A stretch of 64,000 nucleotides of DNA from Chitinophagales bacterium (GTDB lineage Bacteria; Bacteroidota; Bacteroidia; Chitinophagales; Chitinophagaceae). The notes under the pieces were generated by a model, which saw nothing but the letters and a program-made list of their open reading frames with translations, was not told the DNA's origin and searched no databases. Where the stretch lies: contig JAFLBN010000005.1 in NCBI GenBank assembly GCA_017303395.1, positions 1 to 64,000 of the forward strand, read 5' to 3'. How positions within the stretch are numbered: the stretch's first letter is position 1; each line of letters starts with the position of its first letter. Position numbers and translations under genes: made by a program. Of this stretch, positions 17,355 through 26,668 are shown piece by piece.

Positions 17355-18851
17355 ATGAAACGTAGTTTACTCAGTGCTGCATTGTTGGCGGGCGTTATGT
17401 CTGCAAATGCACAGTCAGTTGTAAAAGACATCAACCCGGGTACTACCGGTAGCTTCCCATATCGTATGGCAGCATTCGGCAAAAACCTGGTATTTACTGC
17501 AAACGATGGTACAAATGGCTATGAACTATGGCTGAAAGATACGAGCGGTACAAATCTGGCATTCAACATTAACCCGGCTGCAGCAAGCAGCTTCAGCTCT
17601 ACACAAAACCGTACAATGGCTGTAGTAGGCAAAAACATATACTTCCCTGCAAACAATGGTACATCCGGTACAGAACTATACCGTTGGGATGGCACCAACC
17701 CGCCAACATTGGCTGCAGAAGTATATGCAGGCACAAGCAGCGCAGGTGTAGATGAAGTTGTAGCATATAAAGGCAAAGTATATTTTGATGCTAACGATGG
17801 TAATTATGGCGAAGAACTGTGGGTATATGATACTACTGGCAATATAGCAATGCGTCTTACAGACATCAGCGCAGGAGCATCTTCAAGCTTCATATCCAGC
17901 ATTGCGGTTTATGATACATTGGTATATTTCTCTGCTTACACTGTAGCAACAGGACAAGAACTGTATGCTTACAACCCAACTACCAACAGCACAACGCTGG
18001 TATCGGATATAGAAGCAGGTTCGGGCAGTTCTGCACCTAACAACTTGATTGTAATAGGTAACAAACTTTATTTCTCTGCAACTACAACTTCATTCGGCCG
18101 CGAATTGTATAGCTACAATGGCCTGAATGTAATGCGCCTGACAGATGTGGCAGCTGGTAACCTCAGCACGATTACAAACTACTCAATCGGACAGAGGATA
18201 ATAGCAGGCTTCAACAATAAAATATACTTTGCAGGTAATGATGGTACTAACTTCGGCCACCTGTATGTGTACGACCCTGCTACAGGCAATACTGCACTGG
18301 TTTACAAAACAAACCCTACAGGCAATAGCAACATCAGCAACATACATAGCGCTAAAAACAGGATTTACTTCAACGCAGACAACGGCGTTAACGGTAATGA
18401 ACTGTGGATGTATAAAGGCACAGGCGTTCCTGCAATGGTAGCTGATATCTATACAGGTGCTATCAGCAGCAACCCTGCCGAATTCCTGCAAATGGGCACA
18501 ACTATCTACTTCCGTGCTGCAGACAGTGCTAATGGTACAGAATTGTTTATGCTGAGCGATAGCACACTGGGGGTTAAAAACGTAGCTTTCAATGCAGACG
18601 TAAAAGTGTACCCTAACCCAACTACAGGTAATGCTACACTGGCTGTAACACTGGAAAAAACACAAGCCCTGAATGTATCTGTAACAGATATGGCAGGCCG
18701 TGTTGTTTACAACAGCGGTGTTGTTAGTTATGTATCAGGAAAAAATGAAATATTAATTCCTGCTGCAAACATGGCAAATGGCATATATATATACGCAATC
18801 AGAAGTGAGAATGGTGAGCTGATGGCAAGCGGCCGTTTCCAGAAGCAATAA
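17355..18851 (+). CDS. ELWxxDGT-repeat protein with T9SS sorting domain (copy 2)
   Basis: Near-equal in length (498 against 499 residues) and layout to the gene just upstream, this is a tandem duplicate. Signal peptide to SANAQ, seven repeats (GYELWLKDT, GTELYRWDG, GEELWVYDT, GQELYAYN, GRELYSYNG, GNELWMYKG, GTELFMLSD), then a T9SS type A tail starting VYPNPTTGNATLAV and ending GRFQKQ. The two copies differ through most of the repeats, so the duplication is not recent. A strong terminator closes the pair. Confidence 0.85.
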   Translation: MKRSLLSAALLAGVMSANAQSVVKDINPGTTGSFPYRMAAFGKNLVFTANDGTNGYELWLKDTSGTNLAFNINPAAASSFSSTQNRTMAVVGKNIYFPANNGTSGTELYRWDGTNPPTLAAEVYAGTSSAGVDEVVAYKGKVYFDANDGNYGEELWVYDTTGNIAMRLTDISAGASSSFISSIAVYDTLVYFSAYTVATGQELYAYNPTTNSTTLVSDIEAGSGSSAPNNLIVIGNKLYFSATTTSFGRELYSYNGLNVMRLTDVAAGNLSTITNYSIGQRIIAGFNNKIYFAGNDGTNFGHLYVYDPATGNTALVYKTNPTGNSNISNIHSAKNRIYFNADNGVNGNELWMYKGTGVPAMVADIYTGAISSNPAEFLQMGTTIYFRAADSANGTELFMLSDSTLGVKNVAFNADVKVYPNPTTGNATLAVTLEKTQALNVSVTDMAGRVVYNSGVVSYVSGKNEILIPAANMANGIYIYAIRSENGELMASGRFQKQ

Positions 18852-18872
18852 TTGACTAATAATCAATAAAAT

Positions 18873-18905
18873 AAAAGCCCGGGCTAAATTGCCCGGGCTT
18901 TTTTA
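18873..18905 (+). terminator. Terminator after ELWxxDGT gene pair
   Basis: A 12-bp stem (AAAAGCCCGGGC with GCCCGGGCTTTT), 6-base loop and T-run, 21 bases after the stop. Confidence 0.92.
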
Positions 18906-19376
18906 TTGTACGAAAATCATGTAGATTAAATAATCGTTGTATTTGGCTGAAAAGCGCTTCAAATAAGAAAAAAATAAACATAGAAAGAGCTAATAATAGG
19001 TAGTTCTTTATTAACTTTAGCCCCTGAGAGATAAGAATACCCCTATCAGCAGCTAATAAAAAGAGAGAGATAAATTATTAGGACAGACAAACGGCTGCTA
19101 AACTGTTACATGTAGATTGAGATTGACGAGAACCGGGCATTGTGTCCGGAATATTGCTTTATGGGTGTTTTTCTCCATATGGCATGAATTATTGTAACCA
19201 AAAATTAAACATAGATAAAACGAAAGATTACTAGCGCAAGGACAAGGTTTTGAATGAAAACATATTGTATAACCATTAAAAAGAACAACGTATTGAGGAA
19301 ATAACAACACGAAAACAAAAGATCAGAAACTAAGAAAACAACATAATCAACTCTTAAATCAATAAACAACAATACA
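18906..19376 (+). promoter_or_regulatory. Long leader/promoter region of the giant Ig-repeat gene
   Basis: 471 bases without a supported gene. A -7-like TTAACTTTAG is at about 19009-19018, and the motif CATGTAGATT occurs twice (near 18929 and 19109). If transcription starts after 19018 the leader would be over 300 bases, long enough for post-transcriptional control. The last 60 bases before the ATG are A/C-rich with no Shine-Dalgarno sequence. A 70-residue minus-strand frame here has no support. Confidence 0.4.
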
Positions 19377-22300
19377 ATGGTAAATTATACTAAAGTATTT
19401 AAACTATGTGCGCTCATGCTACTGACGATGGTCGGGTATAACGTGAGCTATGCACAAACAACAATGCCACTACCCACCCACAATACTACATTCACGGGTA
19501 ACGTACGCGGGTATTGGTTCACAGCACCTACCAACTTTACAATTACGGGGCTTCGTGTAGCGCCAGAAGCCGGTGCAGGTGCACAAAACATACAGGTAAT
19601 ACGTGTCAACGATGCTGTGCCTGTTTTATTCAGCACAACATCTACCAACTTTACATCTCTTGCGTACATACAAGGTGCAACGAATGGTGTTACACAGACA
19701 GTAAACATCCCGGTAGCAGCAGGCGATATAATTGGTATTCTAGGACAAGCGGGAACTGTCAACTCATATGGTACCGCTGGTTTTTCAACTACAATCAATG
19801 GCCAGCCTGTGACACTGAATCGTATTGGCTCTCAAAATCCGATTAATAGTACAGGCATACCAGACTACTGGACAGAAATAGGCGGTTCTATCAGCCGTAT
19901 TGAGATGACATACACTACTTGTTCTACTCCACTGGCGGTTATCAATACCAATCCTTTCAACAGTACTGTTTGTCAAGGTGCATCAAGTGCATTCTTTGCA
20001 GTATCTGCATCAGGTACTAACCTTACCTACCAATGGCAGGTAAGAGCTTTTAACACTGGTTTCTCTGACGTTGTTAACAACAGCACATACAGCGGCGCTA
20101 CTAATTCTGTTCTGGTTATCAATAACCCTACTACGGCAATGGACGGTAACACATACCGTTGTCTGGTAAAAGCAGATTGTGCTGCACCCACCATCAGTGC
20201 AGATGCTATGCTGACAGTGAACGGACCACACACCCTGCTCAGCAATCCTCAAACAACGCAAATCTGTGCGGGTAGCAATGCCTCGTTTACAGTAAGCGTA
20301 GCCTCTCAGTCTACCAACCCTGTATCTTATCAGTGGCAGGTAGCAGCATTCAACTCTTCAACATTTACAAACATCCCTGCAGTAGCACCATATACAGGTG
20401 TTAATGCAGCTACACTGAACATTACAGCACCGGCAAACACACTGAACGGTAACAACTATCGTTGCATTGCTACTTCAGCATGCGGCACACCTGTTATGTC
20501 TACTCCGGCTCAGCTGAATATCGACATTCCTCCTACAATTGCATCACATCCGCAAAACACAACTATCTGTGAAGGTGCGAATGTAACATTCAACGTATCG
20601 GCACAAGGTAACAGTGGTTATTATCCATATAGCTATCAATGGCAGGTAAATACAGGCAGCGGCTTTGCTAATATTGCAGGCGGCGCTCCATATTCAAACC
20701 TGAACACACCGAACCTGACTATTACAAATGCACCAATTTCAATGAATAACTACCAATATCGCGTAGTAATTTCAGGCAATTGTGCACCATCTGTAACATC
20801 TAACGCGGCTACACTTACCATCAATGCTAAACCTGCAGTAACATCAAACCCAGTAAACCTGACAATCTGCGAAGATGCAGCTGCATCATTCAGCGTAGGT
20901 GCTACGGGTACAAGTGTTGCATATCAATGGCAGGTAGCTACAGGTGGTTCTGGTGTTTATACAAACATTGGCAACACTGCACCATATGCAGGTATGCAAA
21001 CAGCTACACTGTCTATTACATCTGCACCGGCATCATTCGCTTTCAATACTTACCGTTGTGTAGTATCAGGCACATGTACGCCAGCAGTTATATCTGCACC
21101 GGCTGAACTGACTATTCAAAGAAAACCAGTAATTACAGCTAGTCCGGTTGACTTTACTACTTGCAGCACAAGCATTCAATCTACCTTCAGCGTAGCAGCT
21201 ACAGGTACGGGGCTTACATATCAATGGCAGAGCAGCGCAACAGGTGTTGCCGGTTCTTATACCAACCTTAGCAATGCTGGTGTATATAGCGGTGTAACTA
21301 CAAATGTGATGAGCATTAACGGTGGTACTATGGCACTGAATAACAGCTTCTACCGTTGTGTAGTAAGCGGTACATGTGCACCATCTGTTATCAGCAATGC
21401 AGCACAATTGTTCATCAATGTTCCTGCTACTATAACAAACAATCCTTCTAGTGTTGCTGTTTGCGAAACAGGCAATACCAGCTTCACTACATCTGCTACA
21501 GGCTCTGGCCTTACTTTCCAATGGACAGTGAGCAACGGTGGCCCATTCACAAACATTACAAATGGCGGTGTTTACAGTGGCGCTACTACAGCTACACTAA
21601 ACATCACAGGTGCTACTAACAGCATGAACAATCTGGTATATCGTTGTTATGTAACCGGTCTTTGCGGCCCTGTTGCAGTATCTGCTAATGCAATACTGAC
21701 AGTTAATGCACTGACTGTGATAAGCACACAACCAACTGCAACTACTGTTTGTGCAGGCACGAACGCTTCTTTCAGCATTGGCGCTACTGCTGGTGGCATC
21801 AATTACCAATGGCAAGTAAATACCGGTGCGGGCTTCGCAAACATTACGAACGTAGCTCCGTATCAGGGACATCAAAGCAACACACTTACAATACTTGCTA
21901 CACCAGCTTCTTTCAACAGCTACCAGTATCGTTGTGTTGTAGGTAGCATTTGCGGACCTACACTGACATCAAGCGCAGTTGCACTGACAGTTAATACAGC
22001 ACCTGCACTGACACTGGCTCCTGCTCCTGCTACAGTTTGTGCAGGCAGCCCTGCTACATTCGTAGCATCAGCTACAGGTACAGCAATTGGCTACCAATGG
22101 CAGTTGAATACAGGTAGCGGCTTCAGCAATCTGACTAATACTGGCATCTATTCAGGTGTTAATACATCTGTATTGAGCGTATCTTCTACTACAGCAGCTA
22201 TGAATGGTTATACATACAGGGTTGTAGTATCTGGTACATGTGCACCGGTTGCAATGGCAACTGCACAACTGAATGTAAATACAGCTCCTGTTATCAATAC

Positions 22301-24296
22301 ACAACCACTGAATACTACAGTATGTACTAACGGCAATACTGTTATCAGCATCAATGCATCAGGCACTGGCGTTGCTTACCAATGGCAGGTAAACACAGGT
22401 GCAGGTTTCAACAACGTAACAAACGGTGGTGTTTACGCAGGTGCTACTACCCCTACATTGGGTATTACAGCAGCTCCGTTTAGCATGAACGGTTATACAT
22501 ACCGTTGTATTGTTTCAGGTACTTGTCCATCTACACTTACAAGCAATACTATTACGCTGACAGTACTGGGCTTACCTACAATCACAGCCTCTCCTGTTAA
22601 CACAGCAGCTTGTATCAATGCACCTGTATCATTTACAGTAGGTGCTACAGGCAATGGCCTTACTTACCAATGGCAAGTAAACACAGGTAGCGGTTTCGTA
22701 AACCTGAATGGCGATCCTGCATACCAAGGTAGTAACACTGCTACGCTGACATTCTTCAACGTACTGGCTACATACAATGGTTACCAATTCCGTTGCGTGG
22801 TTGGCGGTTCATGTGCACCATCAGTAACATCTGCTGCTGCAACACTGACAACTAACACACAACCAGCAGTAACAAGCAACCCTGTTGCTGCAAGTACTTG
22901 TGCTGGTTCTAATGCACAGTTTACAATAGCTGCTACCGGCACAGGCATTACCTACCAATGGCAGGTAAGCGCTGCAGGTGGTGCATATACAAACATCACT
23001 AATACTGGCGTGTACAGTGGTGCAACATCTACAACACTGGTTATATCTGGTGCTACTGCAAACATGCACTCTAACCAATATCGTTGCGTAGTTAGCGGCA
23101 CTTGTGCTCCTGCTGTTACTTCAAACTTTGCAGTACTGACAGTAAGAACTGCACCAACTGTATTGTCTAACCCAACAGACAGAATAGCTTGTGCAGCAAC
23201 AAATGTTTCATTCACAGTAAATGCAAGCGGCATCAACATTGGCTACCAATGGCAAGTAAATACCGGTGCAAGCTGGGCTAACATCACTAACGGTGGTATA
23301 TATGGCGGTGCAACAACAACAACGCTTACAGCATCAAACGTTACAACTGCTATGCGTGGCTATACATACCGTTGTATAGTTAGCAATGGTTGTTCTCCAG
23401 ACGCAGTAAGCGGCACAGCTACACTGACAGTTTATGGCAAACCAATAATAGTTAGCGCACCTACTGCTGCTACTACTTGCGAAGGCTCTTCTGCAACATT
23501 CAACACTATTGTTGATGCATGGAACCCAACATATCAATGGCAGGTAAACACAGGCACAGGCTGGACTAATCTCGCAAATGGTGGTAACTATTCGTTTGTA
23601 ACGACTAATTCTCTGATGGTAAGCGGTGTAACTGCTGCAATGGAAGGTTATCAATATCGTTGCGTTGTTACTGATGCATGTGGTGTAAACACAACAGGTG
23701 ATGGCATTCTGCACGTAAACCTTCGTCCAGTAATCACTAAAAACCCGATTACACAAAAAGGTTGGTATCAGGATCCGTTCATCTTCACTGTAGATGCAAT
23801 AGGTACAAACCTGACATACCAATGGCAGATAGATACTACAGGTTCCGGCAATTATATCAATATTGCAGACAAAGCAGGTTCTTACAGCGGTACTACTACA
23901 AACACACTGCGCGTAACACCTACTTATCAAAACCTGAGGTACTTCCGTTGCGTAGTTAGCGGTACTTGTACACCTCCTGTAATATCTAAAGACGCTCAAC
24001 TGATAGTTGGCTTCAAAACAGGCATTGAAAGCGTAGCTAACAACATTCAGGTGAAAGTATATCCTAACCCTGTTAGCGGCAATACATTGAATGTTCAACT
24101 GGGCAACTACAACAACAACCGTGTAGTAGTTAAAATAACTAACACACTGGGTGCAGTAGTAGCAACAGAAGCACTGACACTGCAAAACAATGTAGGTTCT
24201 ATCAACGTAGGCACACTGGCTGCGGGTACTTACAACCTGCAAGTTGCAGATGCAGACAATAATACACTTCAGGTTATCCGCTTTGTAAAACAATAA
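19377..24296 (+). CDS. Giant surface protein: 14 Ig-like repeats and T9SS sorting domain
   Basis: Signal peptide (residues 1-26), then an N-terminal domain (about 27-178) with GYWFTAPTNFTITG, and then 14 tandem Ig-like repeats of about 97 residues (roughly 185-1545). Each repeat has an N-terminal Cys (TxCxGxxxxF), the core Trp in TYQWQVNTG, a FxNITNGGVYSG turn, MNGYxYRC with the partner Cys, and VxSGTCxPxV. The paired Cys and the Trp are the standard Ig core. The last 90 residues (VYPNPVSGNTLNV to IRFVKQ) are a T9SS type A sorting domain. It is likely an adhesin or matrix protein on the cell surface. Binding partner unknown. Internal similarity extends to DNA level. Confidence 0.85.
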   Translation: MVNYTKVFKLCALMLLTMVGYNVSYAQTTMPLPTHNTTFTGNVRGYWFTAPTNFTITGLRVAPEAGAGAQNIQVIRVNDAVPVLFSTTSTNFTSLAYIQGATNGVTQTVNIPVAAGDIIGILGQAGTVNSYGTAGFSTTINGQPVTLNRIGSQNPINSTGIPDYWTEIGGSISRIEMTYTTCSTPLAVINTNPFNSTVCQGASSAFFAVSASGTNLTYQWQVRAFNTGFSDVVNNSTYSGATNSVLVINNPTTAMDGNTYRCLVKADCAAPTISADAMLTVNGPHTLLSNPQTTQICAGSNASFTVSVASQSTNPVSYQWQVAAFNSSTFTNIPAVAPYTGVNAATLNITAPANTLNGNNYRCIATSACGTPVMSTPAQLNIDIPPTIASHPQNTTICEGANVTFNVSAQGNSGYYPYSYQWQVNTGSGFANIAGGAPYSNLNTPNLTITNAPISMNNYQYRVVISGNCAPSVTSNAATLTINAKPAVTSNPVNLTICEDAAASFSVGATGTSVAYQWQVATGGSGVYTNIGNTAPYAGMQTATLSITSAPASFAFNTYRCVVSGTCTPAVISAPAELTIQRKPVITASPVDFTTCSTSIQSTFSVAATGTGLTYQWQSSATGVAGSYTNLSNAGVYSGVTTNVMSINGGTMALNNSFYRCVVSGTCAPSVISNAAQLFINVPATITNNPSSVAVCETGNTSFTTSATGSGLTFQWTVSNGGPFTNITNGGVYSGATTATLNITGATNSMNNLVYRCYVTGLCGPVAVSANAILTVNALTVISTQPTATTVCAGTNASFSIGATAGGINYQWQVNTGAGFANITNVAPYQGHQSNTLTILATPASFNSYQYRCVVGSICGPTLTSSAVALTVNTAPALTLAPAPATVCAGSPATFVASATGTAIGYQWQLNTGSGFSNLTNTGIYSGVNTSVLSVSSTTAAMNGYTYRVVVSGTCAPVAMATAQLNVNTAPVINTQPLNTTVCTNGNTVISINASGTGVAYQWQVNTGAGFNNVTNGGVYAGATTPTLGITAAPFSMNGYTYRCIVSGTCPSTLTSNTITLTVLGLPTITASPVNTAACINAPVSFTVGATGNGLTYQWQVNTGSGFVNLNGDPAYQGSNTATLTFFNVLATYNGYQFRCVVGGSCAPSVTSAAATLTTNTQPAVTSNPVAASTCAGSNAQFTIAATGTGITYQWQVSAAGGAYTNITNTGVYSGATSTTLVISGATANMHSNQYRCVVSGTCAPAVTSNFAVLTVRTAPTVLSNPTDRIACAATNVSFTVNASGINIGYQWQVNTGASWANITNGGIYGGATTTTLTASNVTTAMRGYTYRCIVSNGCSPDAVSGTATLTVYGKPIIVSAPTAATTCEGSSATFNTIVDAWNPTYQWQVNTGTGWTNLANGGNYSFVTTNSLMVSGVTAAMEGYQYRCVVTDACGVNTTGDGILHVNLRPVITKNPITQKGWYQDPFIFTVDAIGTNLTYQWQIDTTGSGNYINIADKAGSYSGTTTNTLRVTPTYQNLRYFRCVVSGTCTPPVISKDAQLIVGFKTGIESVANNIQVKVYPNPVSGNTLNVQLGNYNNNRVVVKITNTLGAVVATEALTLQNNVGSINVGTLAAGTYNLQVADADNNTLQVIRFVKQ
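20027..23960 (+). repeat. Array of 14 tandem ~290-bp coding repeats
   Basis: The core TACCAATGGCAGGTAAA recurs with small variations roughly every 290 bases, once per Ig-like unit of the giant gene. Neighbouring units share more codons than distant ones in places, as expected from repeat expansion by recombination. Such an array can change copy number. Confidence 0.8.
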
Positions 24297-24320
24297 GGAT
24301 AAGCTTTAAGGTATAAATTG

Positions 24321-24350
24321 AAAGCGGGTAGCATATGCTACCCGCTTTTT
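24321..24350 (+). terminator. Terminator after giant Ig-repeat gene
   Basis: The palindrome AAAGCGGGTAGC-atat-GCTACCCGCTTT followed by Ts, 24 bases after the stop codon. Confidence 0.92.
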
Positions 24351-24415
24351 TATGTACAGTACTTAAATGAACTACCTTGAAAACCGGCCGGTGCCTGTTG
24401 CCTTTTATATTTCTG

Positions 24416-24604
24416 CTATGATTCCTTTTGCTGCATGAAGAAGTAAACAATAGCTGTAACAAAACCTATGATGGTGCCACCTAAGGCTGCATTGTGCCGC
24501 AACAAGCCTAAACCACCAAACAATAATACATAGGCAGGCTTATCCGGATGCTGCCATCAACCCTTTTTCATATACAGGAATAAGAATTGCATCTGTAAGG
24601 GCAT
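24416..24604 (-). pseudogene. Small membrane-protein ORF interrupted by an in-frame TGA
   Basis: Read on the minus strand from an ATG at 24604 (second in-frame ATG at 24592), the frame gives MPLQMQFLFLYMKKG, then TGA at 24559-24557, then continues without a break as WQHPDKPAYVLLFGG and a second hydrophobic stretch (GTIIGFVTAIVYFFM) to a TAG at 24418-24416. The part after the TGA has a convincing two-helix membrane composition but no start codon of its own. The simplest reading is a gene broken by a nonsense change. I do not recognise the family. It starts directly after the terminator of the DUF5777 gene. Confidence 0.4.
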
Positions 24605-24608
24605 TAAA

Positions 24609-24647
24609 AAAGGATAAGACTATGGTTGCCCGATAGTCTTATCCTTT
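24609..24647. terminator. Terminator of the cytochrome/DUF5777 unit
   Basis: A 15-bp perfect stem (AAAGGATAAGACTAT with ATAGTCTTATCCTTT) with a 9-base loop, 49 bases past the DUF5777 stop on the minus strand, where it is followed by six Ts. Confidence 0.88.
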
Positions 24648-24696
24648 ATGAAAATAATACACCCTGTGGCAAATTTACCACATTAATGTATTCGAA

Positions 24697-25644
24697 CTAT
24701 TTAAACTCCTTAGGTTTAACAATTGTGAAAACCCTTGAGATATTGAAACCAAAGTGAATACCACCATCACCCCACTGATTTACTGTCTGTCCTATAAACG
24801 CCCTTTCTGTCATTGCAGTAGCATTTGTAAGCATCAGTTGGAATACGTGGCCGCCTGTTTCAATATCGCAACCCAGCGACAATGAATTTGAATAACCATT
24901 CAACTCATTGAAACGATAATAATATTCTGCGTTAACAGATACACGATTAGAGATTTTAAAACGACCACCAACACCCATCGCAAAGATATCGTTAGGTTCT
25001 GCCGTTGTAGGCACCAGATTGTAGTGTATGTGCGTAGGCATCAATTGTACAGACAACCATTGGTTGAATTTGCGTGCCACAAGCAGTTGGTTTACATAAA
25101 ACATCCTGTTGCTGAAGTGGTACTCTTGTCCTGCAGGCAATGTAGGTGCTGCCATACCCTGCACACTGGTATTACCGTAGTAACTAAGGCTTATCGGCAT
25201 ACCGCCCTTATCTACCTGACGCAGGATTTTTGCCTTTACATAACCCAGATACTCTTTCTCGTAAGTGCTGCGGCTGAAACCAAGTGTCAACCAGTCTGTA
25301 ACACCATAGTCGAAACCAATCATCGTGTTGGCATTATCCAGACCGAAGAAGTTGCTGAAACCTCCGTCCAACGCACCGAAACGGTGATTTACTTTGAAAT
25401 CCAAAACACCTTTGGCCGTGTTCTCTATGCTATGACCGTTAACCAGACGAGACGTTTTGAACGTAGCAGTGGTATATGGCTTCTTTCTTACAACAGCACT
25501 TTTGTCTTCTTCATCGAGCATATCCATCAGGTCGTCGCTTTCTTCTGCTTCTGTTTTTGCTTTTTTAGACTTGCCGTCTTGCGCTGAAACCGCGTTTGTA
25601 GCAAACACGGAAGCGGCTAATAGTATTGCGGGGATGATACGCAT
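24697..25644 (-). CDS. DUF5777 outer-membrane beta-barrel protein
   Basis: A signal peptide ends near AVSAQ, followed by an acidic-basic linker (KSKKAKTEAEESDDL) and a body of alternating amphipathic strands. Marks such as FKTSRLVNGHSIE, LDFKVNHRFG, GFDYGVTDWLTLGFSRS and the aromatic C-terminal strand point to the DUF5777 family, predicted outer-membrane barrels of Bacteroidota. In this genome it closes a unit with YceI and cytochromes. From this context I infer a role tied to periplasmic electron transfer or a small lipophilic carrier, but the family's function is not established. Confidence 0.75.
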   Translation of the reverse strand: MRIIPAILLAASVFATNAVSAQDGKSKKAKTEAEESDDLMDMLDEEDKSAVVRKKPYTTATFKTSRLVNGHSIENTAKGVLDFKVNHRFGALDGGFSNFFGLDNANTMIGFDYGVTDWLTLGFSRSTYEKEYLGYVKAKILRQVDKGGMPISLSYYGNTSVQGMAAPTLPAGQEYHFSNRMFYVNQLLVARKFNQWLSVQLMPTHIHYNLVPTTAEPNDIFAMGVGGRFKISNRVSVNAEYYYRFNELNGYSNSLSLGCDIETGGHVFQLMLTNATAMTERAFIGQTVNQWGDGGIHFGFNISRVFTIVKPKEFK

Positions 25645-25674
25645 GATACTTATATTGTTGGTTGTGATTGATTA

Positions 25675-26220
25675 CTATTTTTTGTCCAGAATACTGTTTA
25701 CAGTTACTTCTATTTCTTTGGCAATTTTGTTTTCTACCATTGAAGGTATTTTGATTTTGTAGTCCTGAGGCTTCACCTTGAACTTTGCATTCAATATTGC
25801 CTGGTTACCTTTTACAGTAATAGTACCTGGTATGCTTACATCTTTCGTTACACCGTGCATGGTAAGCTTACCTGCAGCAGTAACATCGTATTTACCATCT
25901 TTTGCAAAATTCACTTTGCTCAGGTCTGTTACCTTGCCCTTGAACTCAGACTTCGGAAACTTATCGCTTTCCATATAGTTTTCGTTAAAGTGCTCTTCCA
26001 TCAGCGCTTTTTCAAACTTGAAGCTTTTGATAGCTATCTGAAAAACCACATCACCTGTTTTACTATCCAGCACACTACCTGCTTCATTGTTTACAGCAGA
26101 TATGTTTTCTACAGGTGTAGAGGAAAAGAAGCTCACTTTGCCCGTGCGTGTCATGTATTTCTGTGCATATACGTTTGCACCACCACCAATCAGCAATAAT
26201 GCTAATAATACCTTTTTCAT
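25675..26220 (-). CDS. YceI-family periplasmic lipid-binding protein (copy 1)
   Basis: The signal peptide ends near ANVYAQ. YceI lipocalin-like features include FQIAIKSFKFEKALMEEHF, MESDKFPKSEFKGKV and KLTMHGVTKDVSIPG. YceI proteins form a barrel that holds polyisoprenoid-like molecules in the periplasm. An ATG nine bases upstream exists, but the one at 26220 starts a standard signal peptide. It sits between a cytochrome c lipoprotein and the DUF5777 barrel, 30 bases before the latter, and has a second copy at 31.6 kb. Confidence 0.85.
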   Translation of the reverse strand: MKKVLLALLLIGGGANVYAQKYMTRTGKVSFFSSTPVENISAVNNEAGSVLDSKTGDVVFQIAIKSFKFEKALMEEHFNENYMESDKFPKSEFKGKVTDLSKVNFAKDGKYDVTAAGKLTMHGVTKDVSIPGTITVKGNQAILNAKFKVKPQDYKIKIPSMVENKIAKEIEVTVNSILDKK

Positions 26221-26253
26221 GATTGTCATTTTATTTCGTTCTGTAAATACTGA

Positions 26254-26622
26254 TTAGTTGTTTTGTGCACCCAGATTTATCCAACGGCCAATTTTATTGA
26301 TGCTGCATTCATCCAGTTTTGATGCACCTTGCGGCATAGCTTTGTAACCAGATTCCTGACGGATAGCCCCCATCAACCTGCCACTGTTAACGGTTGCAGA
26401 AACGCCCGCAAAAGTACTCAGTTCGTAGCCTGATGCTTTTGTTGCTGCATCGTGGCAACCGCTTGTAGCACACTTGCTCTGTAGGATAGGCTGCACGTCT
26501 GTTGCGTACTTAACAGTTGTGGTGTCGCATCCGCCTGTTGATGGATAGAGTTGGTCTGCTTTATCGTTGTAGCAACCTGACAATGCTATCACCCCAATGC
26601 AAAAAGCCAGTATTTTTTTCAT
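26254..26622 (-). CDS. Monohaem cytochrome c lipoprotein with CX4CH site
   Basis: The lipobox ALSGC (Cys at 17) predicts a lipid-anchored periplasmic or surface protein. The haem site is CATSGCHD, that is, Cys-X4-Cys-His rather than CxxCH, with a distal methionine in YKAMPQGASKL as likely sixth ligand. The layout, DVQPILQSKC ... GRWINLGAQ, is that of small cytochrome c domains found at the ends of Bacteroidota and Planctomycete proteins. It probably passes electrons within this cluster. It is 33 bases upstream of YceI and 46 bases downstream of a related cytochrome. Confidence 0.75.
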   Translation of the reverse strand: MKKILAFCIGVIALSGCYNDKADQLYPSTGGCDTTTVKYATDVQPILQSKCATSGCHDAATKASGYELSTFAGVSATVNSGRLMGAIRQESGYKAMPQGASKLDECSINKIGRWINLGAQNN

Positions 26623-26668
26623 AATCTATTGTTATTCTGTATGTTAATTTACTTAATATTTTTTGCTT

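Noticed and set aside
20027-23960. Regular repeats that could suggest a CRISPR-like or satellite array
   Set aside because: The period is about 290 bases, the frame stays open throughout, and each unit encodes an Ig-like domain.
23334-24293. 319-residue open frame on the minus strand
   Set aside because: It lies wholly antisense to the giant Ig-repeat gene. Its Cys/Tyr/Ser-rich composition is what the antisense of that repeat sequence gives, and it has no domain.
24557-24559. Recoding of TGA (as Trp or selenocysteine)
   Set aside because: TGA is used as a stop elsewhere in the window, for example at the ATGA overlaps at 28692, 46758 and 53302, and no recoding hairpin is evident. A nonsense change is simpler.
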